A DNA stretch of 64,000 nucleotides from Actinacidiphila alni (GTDB lineage Bacteria; Actinomycetota; Actinomycetes; Streptomycetales; Streptomycetaceae), in NCBI RefSeq assembly GCF_900112845.1, contig NZ_FONG01000001.1:62001-126000 (forward strand), written 5' to 3'. Positions 44,708 through 53,805 of this stretch are shown piece by piece. A model generated the notes under the pieces. It saw only the letters and a program-made list of their open reading frames with translations, was not told the origin of the DNA and searched no databases. Every line of letters starts with the position of its first letter. The first letter of the stretch is position 1. The position numbers and the translations under genes are program-made.

Positions 44708-45240
44708 TGACTTCCACCGCATCGCCGGGCCTTTCCCGGTTCAACGAGGCCACCCCGGAAGCGGCGTCCGCGCAGCTCCACGAGGTGTGCGCCAGCACGG
44801 CATGGGACGCCGCGCTGGCCGCCGGCCGGCCGTACGACCGCCTTGAGGACCTCCTCGTGGCGAGCGACACGGCCATGGCGGCGCTCACCGCCGGCGACCT
44901 CGCCGAGGCGATGGCCGGACACCCGCCGATCGGCCGCCCCACCCCGGGCGACGCCACCTCGGCACGGGAACAGAGCGGGGTCGGCGCGGCCGAGCGCGAG
45001 GAACTGCTCGCGCTCAACCTGGCCTACCAGGACGCGCACGGCCATGTCTTCCTGATCTGCGCCACCGGACGCACCGGAGCGCAGATGCTGGCCGCCCTCA
45101 AGGAGCGGATCGGCAACGACACGGACACCGAACGCGAGATCGTCCGCGCCGAACTGGGAAAGATCAACCGCATCCGGCTCACCCGCCTCGCCGAGGCGGC
45201 GGCACCGGCCGCTTCCGCCTCCGAAGGAGAGCCCGCATGA
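44707..45240 (+). CDS. uraD: 2-oxo-4-hydroxy-4-carboxy-5-ureidoimidazoline (OHCU) decarboxylase
   Basis: This 177-aa enzyme gives S-allantoin from OHCU. Motifs are LSRFNEATPEAASAQLHEVCAS, AMAGHPPIGRPT with the catalytic His, and EREELLALNLAYQDAHGHVFLICATGRTG. Length is usual. The GTG start is placed at the predicted transcription start. The stop overlaps uraH by 4 nt, and uricase follows, so the three steps from urate to allantoin are one unit. Confidence 0.93.
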   Translation: MTSTASPGLSRFNEATPEAASAQLHEVCASTAWDAALAAGRPYDRLEDLLVASDTAMAALTAGDLAEAMAGHPPIGRPTPGDATSAREQSGVGAAEREELLALNLAYQDAHGHVFLICATGRTGAQMLAALKERIGNDTDTEREIVRAELGKINRIRLTRLAEAAAPAASASEGEPA

Positions 45241-45668
45241 CCGGCACGACCGCCACGTCCGGAGACACCGGTGCGACCGGTGCGGCCGCCACCTCGGTGT
45301 CCACGCACATCCTGGACACCAGCGTCGGCCGCCCCGCCGAGGGCGTGACCGTCCACCTGTCGGTGCGCGCCTCGGCCGGCGAGATCTGGTCGCCGCACGG
45401 CACGTCCAGCACGGACGGCGACGGCCGCTGCAAGGATCTCCCGGCGCTGCCGGAAGGCACCACGCACGTACGGCTGCACTTCGACGTGGAGCCGTACTTC
45501 ACCCGCAAGGCCAACCAAGCCAACGCACAGCAGGACGCCCCCCGCGCAAGGGACAGCGGAGCTTTCTTCCCGGAGGTGGCGATCGTCTTCGCCGTCCGGC
45601 CGGGCGAGCACTTTCACGTACCGCTGCTGCTCAATCCGTTCGGCTACTCCGTATACCGAGGGAGCTAG
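45237..45668 (+). CDS. uraH: 5-hydroxyisourate hydrolase (transthyretin-like)
   Basis: This 143-aa protein hydrolyses 5-hydroxyisourate to OHCU. A 20-residue Thr/Gly/Ala-rich extension precedes the core, which starts VSTHILDTSVGRPAEGVTVHL. The family's catalytic residues are visible as His in STHILD, Arg in THVRLHF and His in EHFHVPLLLNPFGYSVYRGS, with the diagnostic C-terminal YRGS. It is translated from an ATGA overlap with uraD and lies 5 nt before uricase. Confidence 0.94.
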   Translation: MTGTTATSGDTGATGAAATSVSTHILDTSVGRPAEGVTVHLSVRASAGEIWSPHGTSSTDGDGRCKDLPALPEGTTHVRLHFDVEPYFTRKANQANAQQDAPRARDSGAFFPEVAIVFAVRPGEHFHVPLLLNPFGYSVYRGS

Positions 45669-45673
45669 CACCG

Positions 45674-46591
45674 ATGCCCACCACGTATCTCGGCCAGAAT
45701 CAGTACGGCAAGGCGGAGAACCGCGTCGTCAGGATCACCCGCGACGGCGGCACGCATCACATCAAGGACCTGAACGTCTCCGTCGCGCTCTCCGGCGACA
45801 TGGACGACGTGCACCTGTCCGGCTCGAACGCGCACGTACTGCCGACCGACACCACCAAGAACACGGTGTTCGCCTTCGCGAAGGAACACGGCATCGAGTC
45901 CGCGGAACAGTTCGGCATCCACCTCGCCCGGCACTTCGTCACCAGCCAGGAGCCGATCAAGCGGGCCCGGATCCGGATCGAGGAGTACGCCTGGGAGCGG
46001 ATCGCCACCCCCGGCGCGGCCCCCGCGGCCGACGGCGGCGAGGAGAAGCGGCACTCCTTCGTCCGCAAGGGCCAGGAGACCCGCACCACCGAGGTCACCT
46101 TCGACGGCGCGCGCTGGCAGGTGATCTCCGGGCTGAAGGACCTGGTGGTCCTCAACTCCACCGACTCCGAATTCTGGGGCTTCGTCAAGGACAAGTACAC
46201 GACGCTCCAGGAGGCGTACGACCGCATCCTCGCCACCGAGGTCAACGCCCGCTGGCGGTTCAACTGGACCGCCGACGAGCAGCCGGCCCCGCAGTGGGAG
46301 ACGTCGTACGACGAGGTCCGCAGGCACCTGCTCGAAGCGTTCGCCGAGACCTACTCGCTCTCCCTCCAGCAGTCCCTCTACACGATGGGCACCCGGGTGA
46401 TCGAGTCCCGCCCCGAGGTGGACGAGGTCCGGCTGTCGCTGCCCAACAAGCACCACTTCCTCGTCGACCTGGAACCCTTCGGCCTCAAGAACGACAACGA
46501 GGTCTACCTCGCCGCCGACCGCCCGTACGGCCTCATCGAGGGCACCGTGCTGCGGGACGGCGCCGAACCGGGCATCCCGGTGACGGACTGA
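45674..46591 (+). CDS. Urate oxidase (uricase)
   Basis: This 305-aa cofactor-free oxidase converts urate and O2 to 5-hydroxyisourate. It has two T-fold halves. Motifs are YGKAENRVVRITRDG with the catalytic Lys region, LPTDTTKNTVFAFAKEHG with the Thr of the catalytic dyad, ATEVNARWRFN, and LPNKHHFLVDLEPFGLKNDNEVYLAADRPYG. It follows uraH directly, with GAGGGAG upstream, so substrate passes along the operon. Confidence 0.95.
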   Translation: MPTTYLGQNQYGKAENRVVRITRDGGTHHIKDLNVSVALSGDMDDVHLSGSNAHVLPTDTTKNTVFAFAKEHGIESAEQFGIHLARHFVTSQEPIKRARIRIEEYAWERIATPGAAPAADGGEEKRHSFVRKGQETRTTEVTFDGARWQVISGLKDLVVLNSTDSEFWGFVKDKYTTLQEAYDRILATEVNARWRFNWTADEQPAPQWETSYDEVRRHLLEAFAETYSLSLQQSLYTMGTRVIESRPEVDEVRLSLPNKHHFLVDLEPFGLKNDNEVYLAADRPYGLIEGTVLRDGAEPGIPVTD

Positions 46592-46606
46592 GAGGCAGCA
46601 CCGCAC

Positions 46607-47977
46607 ATGAGCAACCGCATCGTCATCGAGAACTGCGCCGTCGCCACGGTCGACGCCGACGACACCGAGTACGCCTCCGGCCATGTCGTCGTCGCGGGCA
46701 AACTGATCGAGTCGGTCGGCGCCGGACCGGCCCCGGCCGGCCTGGAGAACGTCACCCGCCGGATCGACGGCACCGGGCACCTGGTCACGCCCGGCCTGGT
46801 CAACACCCACCACCACTTCTACCAGTGGATCACCCGGGGCCTGGCCCAGGACAGCAACCTCTTCAACTGGCTGGTGGAGCTGTATCCGACGTGGGCGCGG
46901 ATCGACGAGGAGATGGTGTACGCCGCCGCCTCCGGATCGCTCGGCATGATGGCCCGCGGCGGCGTCACCACCGCCATGGACCACCACTACGTCTTCCCCA
47001 AGGGCGCCGGCGACCTACTCGGCGCCGAGATCCGGGCGGCGGCCGAACTGGGCGTGCGCTTCACCGCCGCGCGCGGCTCGATGGACCGTGGCAAGAGCGA
47101 CGGCGGACTGCCGCCGGACTTCGCCGTGGAGACCACCGAGGGCGCCCTGCTCGCCACCGAGCAGGCCATCGACACCCACCACGACGCCTCCTTCGGCTCG
47201 ATGCTGCACATCGCCGCCGCGCCCTGCTCGCCGTTCTCGGTCTCCACCGACCTGCTGCGCGAGGCGGCCGTGCTGGCCCGCCGCAAGGGCGTGCGCCTGC
47301 ACACCCACGGCAGCGAGACGGTGGAGGAGGAGAAGTTCTGCCACGAGCTGTTCGGTATGGGCCCGACGGACTACTTCGAGTCCACCGGCTGGCTCGGCGA
47401 CGACGTGTGGATGGCGCACTGCGTCCACATGAACGACTCCGACATCGCCGCCTTCGCCCGCACCGGCACCGGCGTCGCGCACTGCCCGTCGTCCAACGCC
47501 CGGCTCGCCGCCGGGATCGCCCGGGTGCCCGACATGCTCGCCGCGGGCGTGCCCGTCGGCCTCGGCGTGGACGGCACCGCGTCCAACGAATCGGGCGAAC
47601 TCCACACCGAACTGCGCAACGCCCTGCTGATCAACCGGCTCGGCGGCGGCGAGAAGGCGCTCAACGCCCGCCAGGCGCTGCGTCTTGGCACCTACGGCGG
47701 CGCGCGCGTCCTCGGCCGCACCGCCGAGATCGGCTCCCTGGAGGCCGGCAAGCTCGCCGACCTCGTGCTGTGGAAGCTCGACGGCATCGGGCACGCCTCG
47801 ATCGCCGACCCGGTCGCCGCGCTGGTCCTCGGCGCCGCGGCCCCGGTCACCCTGTCGCTGGTCAACGGCGTACCGGTGGTCGAGAACAGCCGGCTCACCC
47901 GCGCCGACGAGGACGCCATCGCGCGACTGACCAAGTCGCAGGCGCAGCGCCTGGCGCGCATCGCGGGCCTGGCGTAA
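46607..47977 (+). CDS. 8-oxoguanine deaminase (amidohydrolase family)
   Basis: This 456-aa metal-dependent deaminase. Metal ligands are seen in NTHHHFYQWITRGLAQD, the His of HTHGSET, the His in MAHCVHMN, and the Asp in GLGVDGTASNESGELHTE. The long Trp/Tyr segment LFNWLVELYPTWARIDEEMVY is typical of the 8-oxoguanine deaminase / chlorohydrolase group. The enzyme makes urate from 8-oxoguanine, which feeds uricase 15 nt upstream. A related triazine or guanine substrate is the alternative. Confidence 0.87.
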   Translation: MSNRIVIENCAVATVDADDTEYASGHVVVAGKLIESVGAGPAPAGLENVTRRIDGTGHLVTPGLVNTHHHFYQWITRGLAQDSNLFNWLVELYPTWARIDEEMVYAAASGSLGMMARGGVTTAMDHHYVFPKGAGDLLGAEIRAAAELGVRFTAARGSMDRGKSDGGLPPDFAVETTEGALLATEQAIDTHHDASFGSMLHIAAAPCSPFSVSTDLLREAAVLARRKGVRLHTHGSETVEEEKFCHELFGMGPTDYFESTGWLGDDVWMAHCVHMNDSDIAAFARTGTGVAHCPSSNARLAAGIARVPDMLAAGVPVGLGVDGTASNESGELHTELRNALLINRLGGGEKALNARQALRLGTYGGARVLGRTAEIGSLEAGKLADLVLWKLDGIGHASIADPVAALVLGAAAPVTLSLVNGVPVVENSRLTRADEDAIARLTKSQAQRLARIAGLA

Positions 47978-48001
47978 CACGCCGGTCGCCCCAGTGGATC
48001 G

Positions 48002-48032
48002 ACCGGTCGGGGAGGGACGGCCCCCGACCGGT
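48002..48032. terminator. Hairpin terminator after 8-oxoguanine deaminase
   Basis: ACCGGTCGGGG pairs perfectly with CCCCGACCGGT over 11 bp, with a 9-nt loop, 25 nt past the deaminase stop. No T-tract follows, as is common for Streptomyces terminators. Confidence 0.65.
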
Positions 48033-48142
48033 GGCCGGGCCCTGTCCTGACACGGGCTCCGGCAACACGCCCCCGGACCGCGGGACCACGGTCGGACCCG
48101 CGGCCCGGGGGCACCCCTCACCCACCAGGTCCGGGGGCACCT

Positions 48143-48243
48143 CTCACCCCGCCCGGCGCGAGGCTCCCTCACCCCCTCACCCCCGCCGCACTCACCCCCT
48201 CACCCCCTCACCCCCCCCACTCGGCCCGACGCACCCTCACCCC
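48143..48243 (+). repeat. CTCACCCC short repeats
   Basis: The 8-mer CTCACCCC occurs at 48143, 48168, 48176, 48191, 48199, 48207 and 48236, three of them in direct succession. The stretch is almost purely C/T on the plus strand and is likely prone to copy-number change. It lies about 90-190 nt upstream of the broken purine permease gene. Confidence 0.75.
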
Positions 48244-48334
48244 GTCCGGCCCGGGCCCCTCACCCGACGCACCTCCCTGAAACCGCGACTGCGCCATGTC
48301 CGGCGCGCGCCGCGTTCAACCGCCAGGAGGAAAC

Positions 48335-49744
48335 GTGGTCACCGCTCAACCCGTCCACCCCGTGGACGCGTCACTCCCGCCCGGCAGGCTCCTCACCAGC
48401 GGACTCCAGCACGTCGCCGCGATGTACGCCGGGGTGGTCGCACCGCCCCTGGTGGTCGGCGCCGGTATCGGCCTGTCCACCGCGGACATCACCTTCCTGA
48501 TGAGCGCCAGCCTCTTCACGGCCGGCCTCGCCACCCTGCTCCAGACCCTCGGCATCGGGCGGATCGGCGCCCGGCTGCCCTTCGTCAACGGCGTGTCCTT
48601 CGCGGGCGTCGCGCCGATGCTGGCCATCGGCAAGTCCGCGGCCCCCGGCCACGCGCTGCCCGCGATCTACGGCGCCGTGATCGTCGCGGGCGTCGCCGGC
48701 TTCGTCCTCGCCCCGTACTTCTGCCGGCTCGTACGGTTCTTCCCGCCCGTCGTCACCGGCTCGGTGATCACCCTGATCGGGCTCTCGCTGCTGCCGGTGG
48801 CCGTCAACTGAGCCCAGGGCGGCGACAGTTCGGCCCCCGGCTACTCCTCGCAGTCCAATATCGCACTGGCCGCGGCGACCCTGGTGATCGTGCTGGTGCT
48901 GCGCCGGCTGCTGACCGGCTTCCTCCAGCAGATCGCCATCCTCATCGGGCTGGTGCTCGGCACGCTGCTCGCGCTGCCGCTGGGCAAGACGGACTTCGGC
49001 GCGATCCGGCACGCCGACCTCGTCGGCTTCCCGACGCCCTTCCACTTCGGCGCGCCCGAATTCCAGATCGCCGCGATCATCTCGATGTGCGTGGTGATGC
49101 TGGTCTGCATGACCGAGTCCACCGCCGACATCCTGGCGCTCGGCAAGATCGTGGAACGCCCCGCCGACGAGGCGACGATCGCCGCCGGCATCCGCGCCGA
49201 CGCGCTCGGCTCCGCGCTCAGCCCGGTGTTCAACGGCTTCATGGCCAGCGCCTTCGCGCAGAACATCGGCCTGGTCGCGATCACCAAAGTACGCAGCCGC
49301 TTCGTGGTCGCCGCGGCCGGCGGCATCCTCGTCCTGCTGGGCCTGTGCCCGGTGCTGGCGTCGGTCATCGCGCTGGTGCCGCAGCCGGTGCTCGGCGGCG
49401 CGGGACTGGTGCTGTTCGGCACGGTCGCGGCCAGCGGGGTCAAGACGCTCACCGAGGCCGATCTGACCGACAGCGACAATCTGCTGATCGTGGCCGCCGC
49501 GCTCGGCGTCGGCATCATCCCCGTGGTCTCCACCGGCTTCTACGACCGCTTCGACCCGCATCTGCGGATCGTCCTGGACTCCGGCATCAGCACCGGCTGC
49601 CTGGTCGCCGTCGCCCTCAACCTCGCCTTCCACCACACCGGCCGCCGCACCCCCGCCGCCGCGCCGCCGGACGCGGTGGTGCCGGACGCGGTGGTGCCAG
49701 GACCGCGCACCGGACCCGCGGCGGCGGTCGCGGAATCCCGCTGA
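48335..49744 (+). pseudogene. NCS2 xanthine/uracil permease interrupted by an in-frame TGA
   Basis: A frame of 469 codons plus stop encodes a nucleobase:cation symporter. It starts at GTG 48335 behind AGGAGGAAAC. The first part (about 158 residues; GLQHVAAMYAGVVAPPLVVGAGIGL, LPFVNGVSFAGVAPML) stops at TGA 48809-48811 after LPVAVN. The same frame then continues AQGGDSSAPGYSSQSN and through the rest of the family, with MTESTADILALGKIV and the NGFMASAFAQNIGLVAITKVRSR block. The family expects Trp (TGG) at that place, so a single G-to-A change explains the stop. It may be a true nonsense mutation, a sequence error or, less likely, readthrough. The substrate from context is xanthine or urate. Confidence 0.85.
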
Positions 49745-49801
49745 CGCGGGGGAGCGCCGTCTACCATGCGTTCAACCGGCCACAGCCAGAGGTGAGCGCT
49801 C

Positions 49802-50707
49802 TTGAGCCCGACCGAGCCCGCGAACGAACCCGACACCGCACCGGACGCCGACACCGGACCGGCATCCGACACCGATGCCGACGCCGTCACCCTGGTCACC
49901 GGCGGCACCGGCACCCTCGGCCGCGCGCTGGTCGGTCGGCTGCTCGCCGCCGGCCGGCCCGTACGGCTGCTCAGCCGGCACCCGCGGCCGGCGGCGGACC
50001 GGCGGCCGTACGAGTGGGCGGTCGGCGATCTGCGGACCGGCGCGGGCCTGGACGACGCGCTGTTCGCGGGCGTCGGCACGATCGCGCACTGCGCCACCAC
50101 CAACGGCCGCGGTGATGTCGAGGCCACCCGGCGGCTGACCGGCGCAGCGGTCGCGGCGGGCGGCGACCCGCACCTGGTCTACATCTCGATCGTCGGCATC
50201 GACCGGGTCCCGCTCGGCTACTACCGTGCCAAGCTCGCCGCCGAGGCGGTCGTCGAGGAGTCGGGACTGCCGTGGACGGTGCAGCGCACCACCCAGTTCC
50301 ACAGCCTGGTGGCCCGGCTGACCGTCGCGCAGAAGCGGCTGCCCGCCGTGCTGACCCTGTCGGGCGTCAGCTTCCAGCCGATCGACGTCGGCGAGGTCGC
50401 GGACCGGCTGGTGGAGCTGGCCGCGGGCCAACCGGCCGGTCACGCACCGGACCTGGGCGGCCCGCAGATCCGCAGCGCCGCCGATCTGACCCGCGCCACG
50501 CTGCGCGCGGCGGGCCGGCGCCGGCTGGTCGTGCCGCTGCGGTTGCCGGGCGCGCTGATGGCCGAGCTGCGGGCGGGCGGCAATCTGACACCGGGCCGCG
50601 CCGACGGCCGGATCACCTACGACGACTATCTGGCGGCCCGCACCGCGCACCTCAAGCGGGACGCCAGGGCCGGACGCGGCCCGGGGATCACAGCGCCCGG
50701 TGCATGA
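49802..50707 (+). CDS. NAD(P)-binding NmrA/atypical SDR-family protein
   Basis: This 301-aa protein has a disordered acidic N-terminus of 28 residues, then VTLVTGGTGTLGRALVGRLLAAGRPVRLLSRHP, the GxxGxxG dinucleotide-binding motif, and VYISIVGIDRVPLGYYRAKLAAEAVVEESGLPWTVQRTTQF, typical of the NmrA-like/atypical SDR group. The function may be redox sensing or an oxidoreductase reaction; no substrate is evident. The TTG start is the best in-frame choice after GAGG. Its 3' end overlaps the GNAT gene by 20 nt on the opposite strand. Confidence 0.78.
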   Translation: MSPTEPANEPDTAPDADTGPASDTDADAVTLVTGGTGTLGRALVGRLLAAGRPVRLLSRHPRPAADRRPYEWAVGDLRTGAGLDDALFAGVGTIAHCATTNGRGDVEATRRLTGAAVAAGGDPHLVYISIVGIDRVPLGYYRAKLAAEAVVEESGLPWTVQRTTQFHSLVARLTVAQKRLPAVLTLSGVSFQPIDVGEVADRLVELAAGQPAGHAPDLGGPQIRSAADLTRATLRAAGRRRLVVPLRLPGALMAELRAGGNLTPGRADGRITYDDYLAARTAHLKRDARAGRGPGITAPGA

Positions 50708-51188
50708 TGTGCAGCCCGACATAGCCGAGCCGGGGGTGCCGGAAGCCCTCGGGGACCGTGCCGATCACCCGGAAGCCGAGTGACTCGTACAGCTTCACCG
50801 CGCGGGTGTTGGACTCCACCACCGCGTTGAACTGCATGGCGCGGAAACCCTCCGCCGTCGCCCAGCGCAGCGCCTCGGCGCACAGCGCCCGGCCGACCCC
50901 GCGCCCGGAGTGCGCGGGGTCGACCATGAAGCTGGCGCTGGAGACATGGGCCGCGTTGCCGCCCTGATTGGCGTTCATCTTGGCGGTGCCCAGCACCGTG
51001 CCGTCGTCCGCGACCGCCACCACGGTGCGCGCTGGCGGCGGGAGCATCCAGTAGTCCCGGCCGGTGGCCTCGGTGATGTCGGTCGGATAGCTGAAGGTCT
51101 CGCCCGCCTCGCAGATCCGCCGCAGGAACGGCCAGATCTGCGGCCAGTCGGCGTCGGTCGCGTCGCGGATGATCATGCCGGGCAGCAT
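50688..51188 (-). CDS. GNAT-family N-acetyltransferase
   Basis: This 166-aa protein has the acetyl-CoA-binding motif SGRGVGRALCAEAL and the C-terminal NTRAVKLYESLGFRVIGTVPEGF, typical of PhnO/phosphinothricin-type acetyltransferases. The N-terminal MIIRDATDADWPQIWPFLRRI is the usual opening; an ATG at 51176 is an alternative start. The acceptor is unknown. It is convergent with the SDR gene and lies 62 nt from the end of malate synthase. Confidence 0.85.
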   Translation of the reverse strand: MLPGMIIRDATDADWPQIWPFLRRICEAGETFSYPTDITEATGRDYWMLPPPARTVVAVADDGTVLGTAKMNANQGGNAAHVSSASFMVDPAHSGRGVGRALCAEALRWATAEGFRAMQFNAVVESNTRAVKLYESLGFRVIGTVPEGFRHPRLGYVGLHIMHRAL

Positions 51189-51250
51189 GCGGGACGGGCG
51201 TCGCCGGGCGCAAGCGGATTGCGCCCGGCGACGCCCTGGAGCACGTCCCC

Positions 51251-52870
<1,620 letters not shown>

Positions 52871-52972
52871 GCTGTCACTGCTCCAGAGTGCGAGTGTGCC
52901 TGGCGCCCGCCGGGATGCGGCCGTGGCACCGAGTGCCTGCCGGTGCCTGAGCCGGTCCGAGGTACGGACGCT

Positions 52973-53007
52973 TCTGCGAGGTGGAGTATAGATTTCACAG
53001 TGCGGAA
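52973..53007. promoter_or_regulatory. AllR-type operator pair, malate synthase promoter
   Basis: TTTCACAGTGCGGAA (52993-53007) matches the right half of the allB site. TTCTGCGAGGTGGAG (52973-52987), 20 bp away, is a weaker copy with the same TTCT beginning seen in the gcl and hyi distal sites. A TTCAAC half-site follows at 53009. The element extends to the 3' end of the neighbouring nucleotidyltransferase gene. Confidence 0.6.
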
Positions 53008-53009
53008 GT

Positions 53010-53687
53010 TCAACGTTTTGTGGCACCCGGTGCAGAGGGGGTCCCGCCACCGGGCTCCGACCGGTCTTCGGCGGGCCGCAGAAGCCGCAGGTCGGCCGGG
53101 GTGTCGATGTCCGCGGGGTCGCCGATGTCCCCGCACTCCACCAGGACGGTCTGCTCCGCGTGCTCGCGCAGATACGTGCGCGCCCCGCGGTCCCCGGCCG
53201 CACTGCCCGCGACCCCGGCCCAGCGCGCACCGCCGATCAGCACCGGATGCCCGCGCCTGCCGTCGTACACCGCGGCGGCCAGCGCCGACACCAGCGCCTC
53301 GCCGCCGCCGGCCGCCGCCAGCACCCGCGCCACCGCCGCCGCACCCACACCGGGCTGGTCCACCAGCCCGATCAGCGCCGCCGCCGGCGCGGGACCGGCC
53401 GCAGCGAGCGAGGCGAGACCCGCCCGCAGCGAGGACCCCATGCCCTCCTCCCAGCGCGGATTGCGCACCACCACGCAGCCGGAAAGATCGGCCGCGGCGA
53501 CCACCTCGTCGGCCGCCGCGCCCAGCACCACGTGCACCGGACCGCAGCCGCCGTCCCGCAGCACCCGTACCGCGTGCTCGACCAGCGGGCGCCCCTCGTA
53601 CGGCAGCAGCGCCTTCGGCCGGCCGCCCAGCCGCCGGCCACCGCCGGCCGCCAGCAGCAGTCCGGCCACCTCGCCCTTCGTGTTCAT
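53010..53687 (-). CDS. MobA/MocA-like nucleotidyltransferase
   Basis: This 225-aa protein of the NTP-transferase family has [29 protein letters not shown] (the GxGxRxG-PK nucleotide loop), [18 protein letters not shown] and LVDQPGV. The group includes molybdenum-cofactor cytidylyltransferases needed by xanthine dehydrogenase, which would fit this purine locus. No dehydrogenase gene is in the window. The start is uncertain: ATG 53687 has AGGAG only 2 nt before it, and ATG 53714 has no site. The malate synthase promoter overlaps the 3' end. Confidence 0.78.
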   Translation of the reverse strand: MNTKGEVAGLLLAAGGGRRLGGRPKALLPYEGRPLVEHAVRVLRDGGCGPVHVVLGAAADEVVAAADLSGCVVVRNPRWEEGMGSSLRAGLASLAAAGPAPAAALIGLVDQPGVGAAAVARVLAAAGGGEALVSALAAAVYDGRRGHPVLIGGARWAGVAGSAAGDRGARTYLREHAEQTVLVECGDIGDPADIDTPADLRLLRPAEDRSEPGGGTPSAPGATKR

Positions 53688-53805
53688 GGCTCCTGCATAC
53701 CGTGACGGGGCCATGCCCGAACAGGCCGCGGTCGGCGTGGCGTGTTCCGGTATCGTCGGCGTGAGGGCCGGAAGGGGTGGTGACCGGCCGAGGGAACGGG
53801 GACTG

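Larger units (their letters stand above)
47978..48334. other. 357-nt intergenic region with terminator and CTCACCCC repeats
   Basis: The region holds a hairpin terminator (48002-48032), a pyrimidine-rich stretch with repeated CTCACCCC (48143-48243), and a single TTCAAC half-site (48315-48320) just before the permease ribosome site. No gene is seen; the open frames are low-complexity Pro/Thr shadows. Confidence 0.6.

Noticed and set aside
48143..48243. Origin or iteron region
   Set aside because: The CTCACCCC repeats are imperfectly spaced, with no initiator gene or AT-rich segment; simple sequence repeat is sufficient.
48812..49744. Second half of the permease as an independent gene
   Set aside because: A start at 48884 would begin in mid-helix and omit the N-terminal core; the frame is continuous with the first half except for the single TGA.
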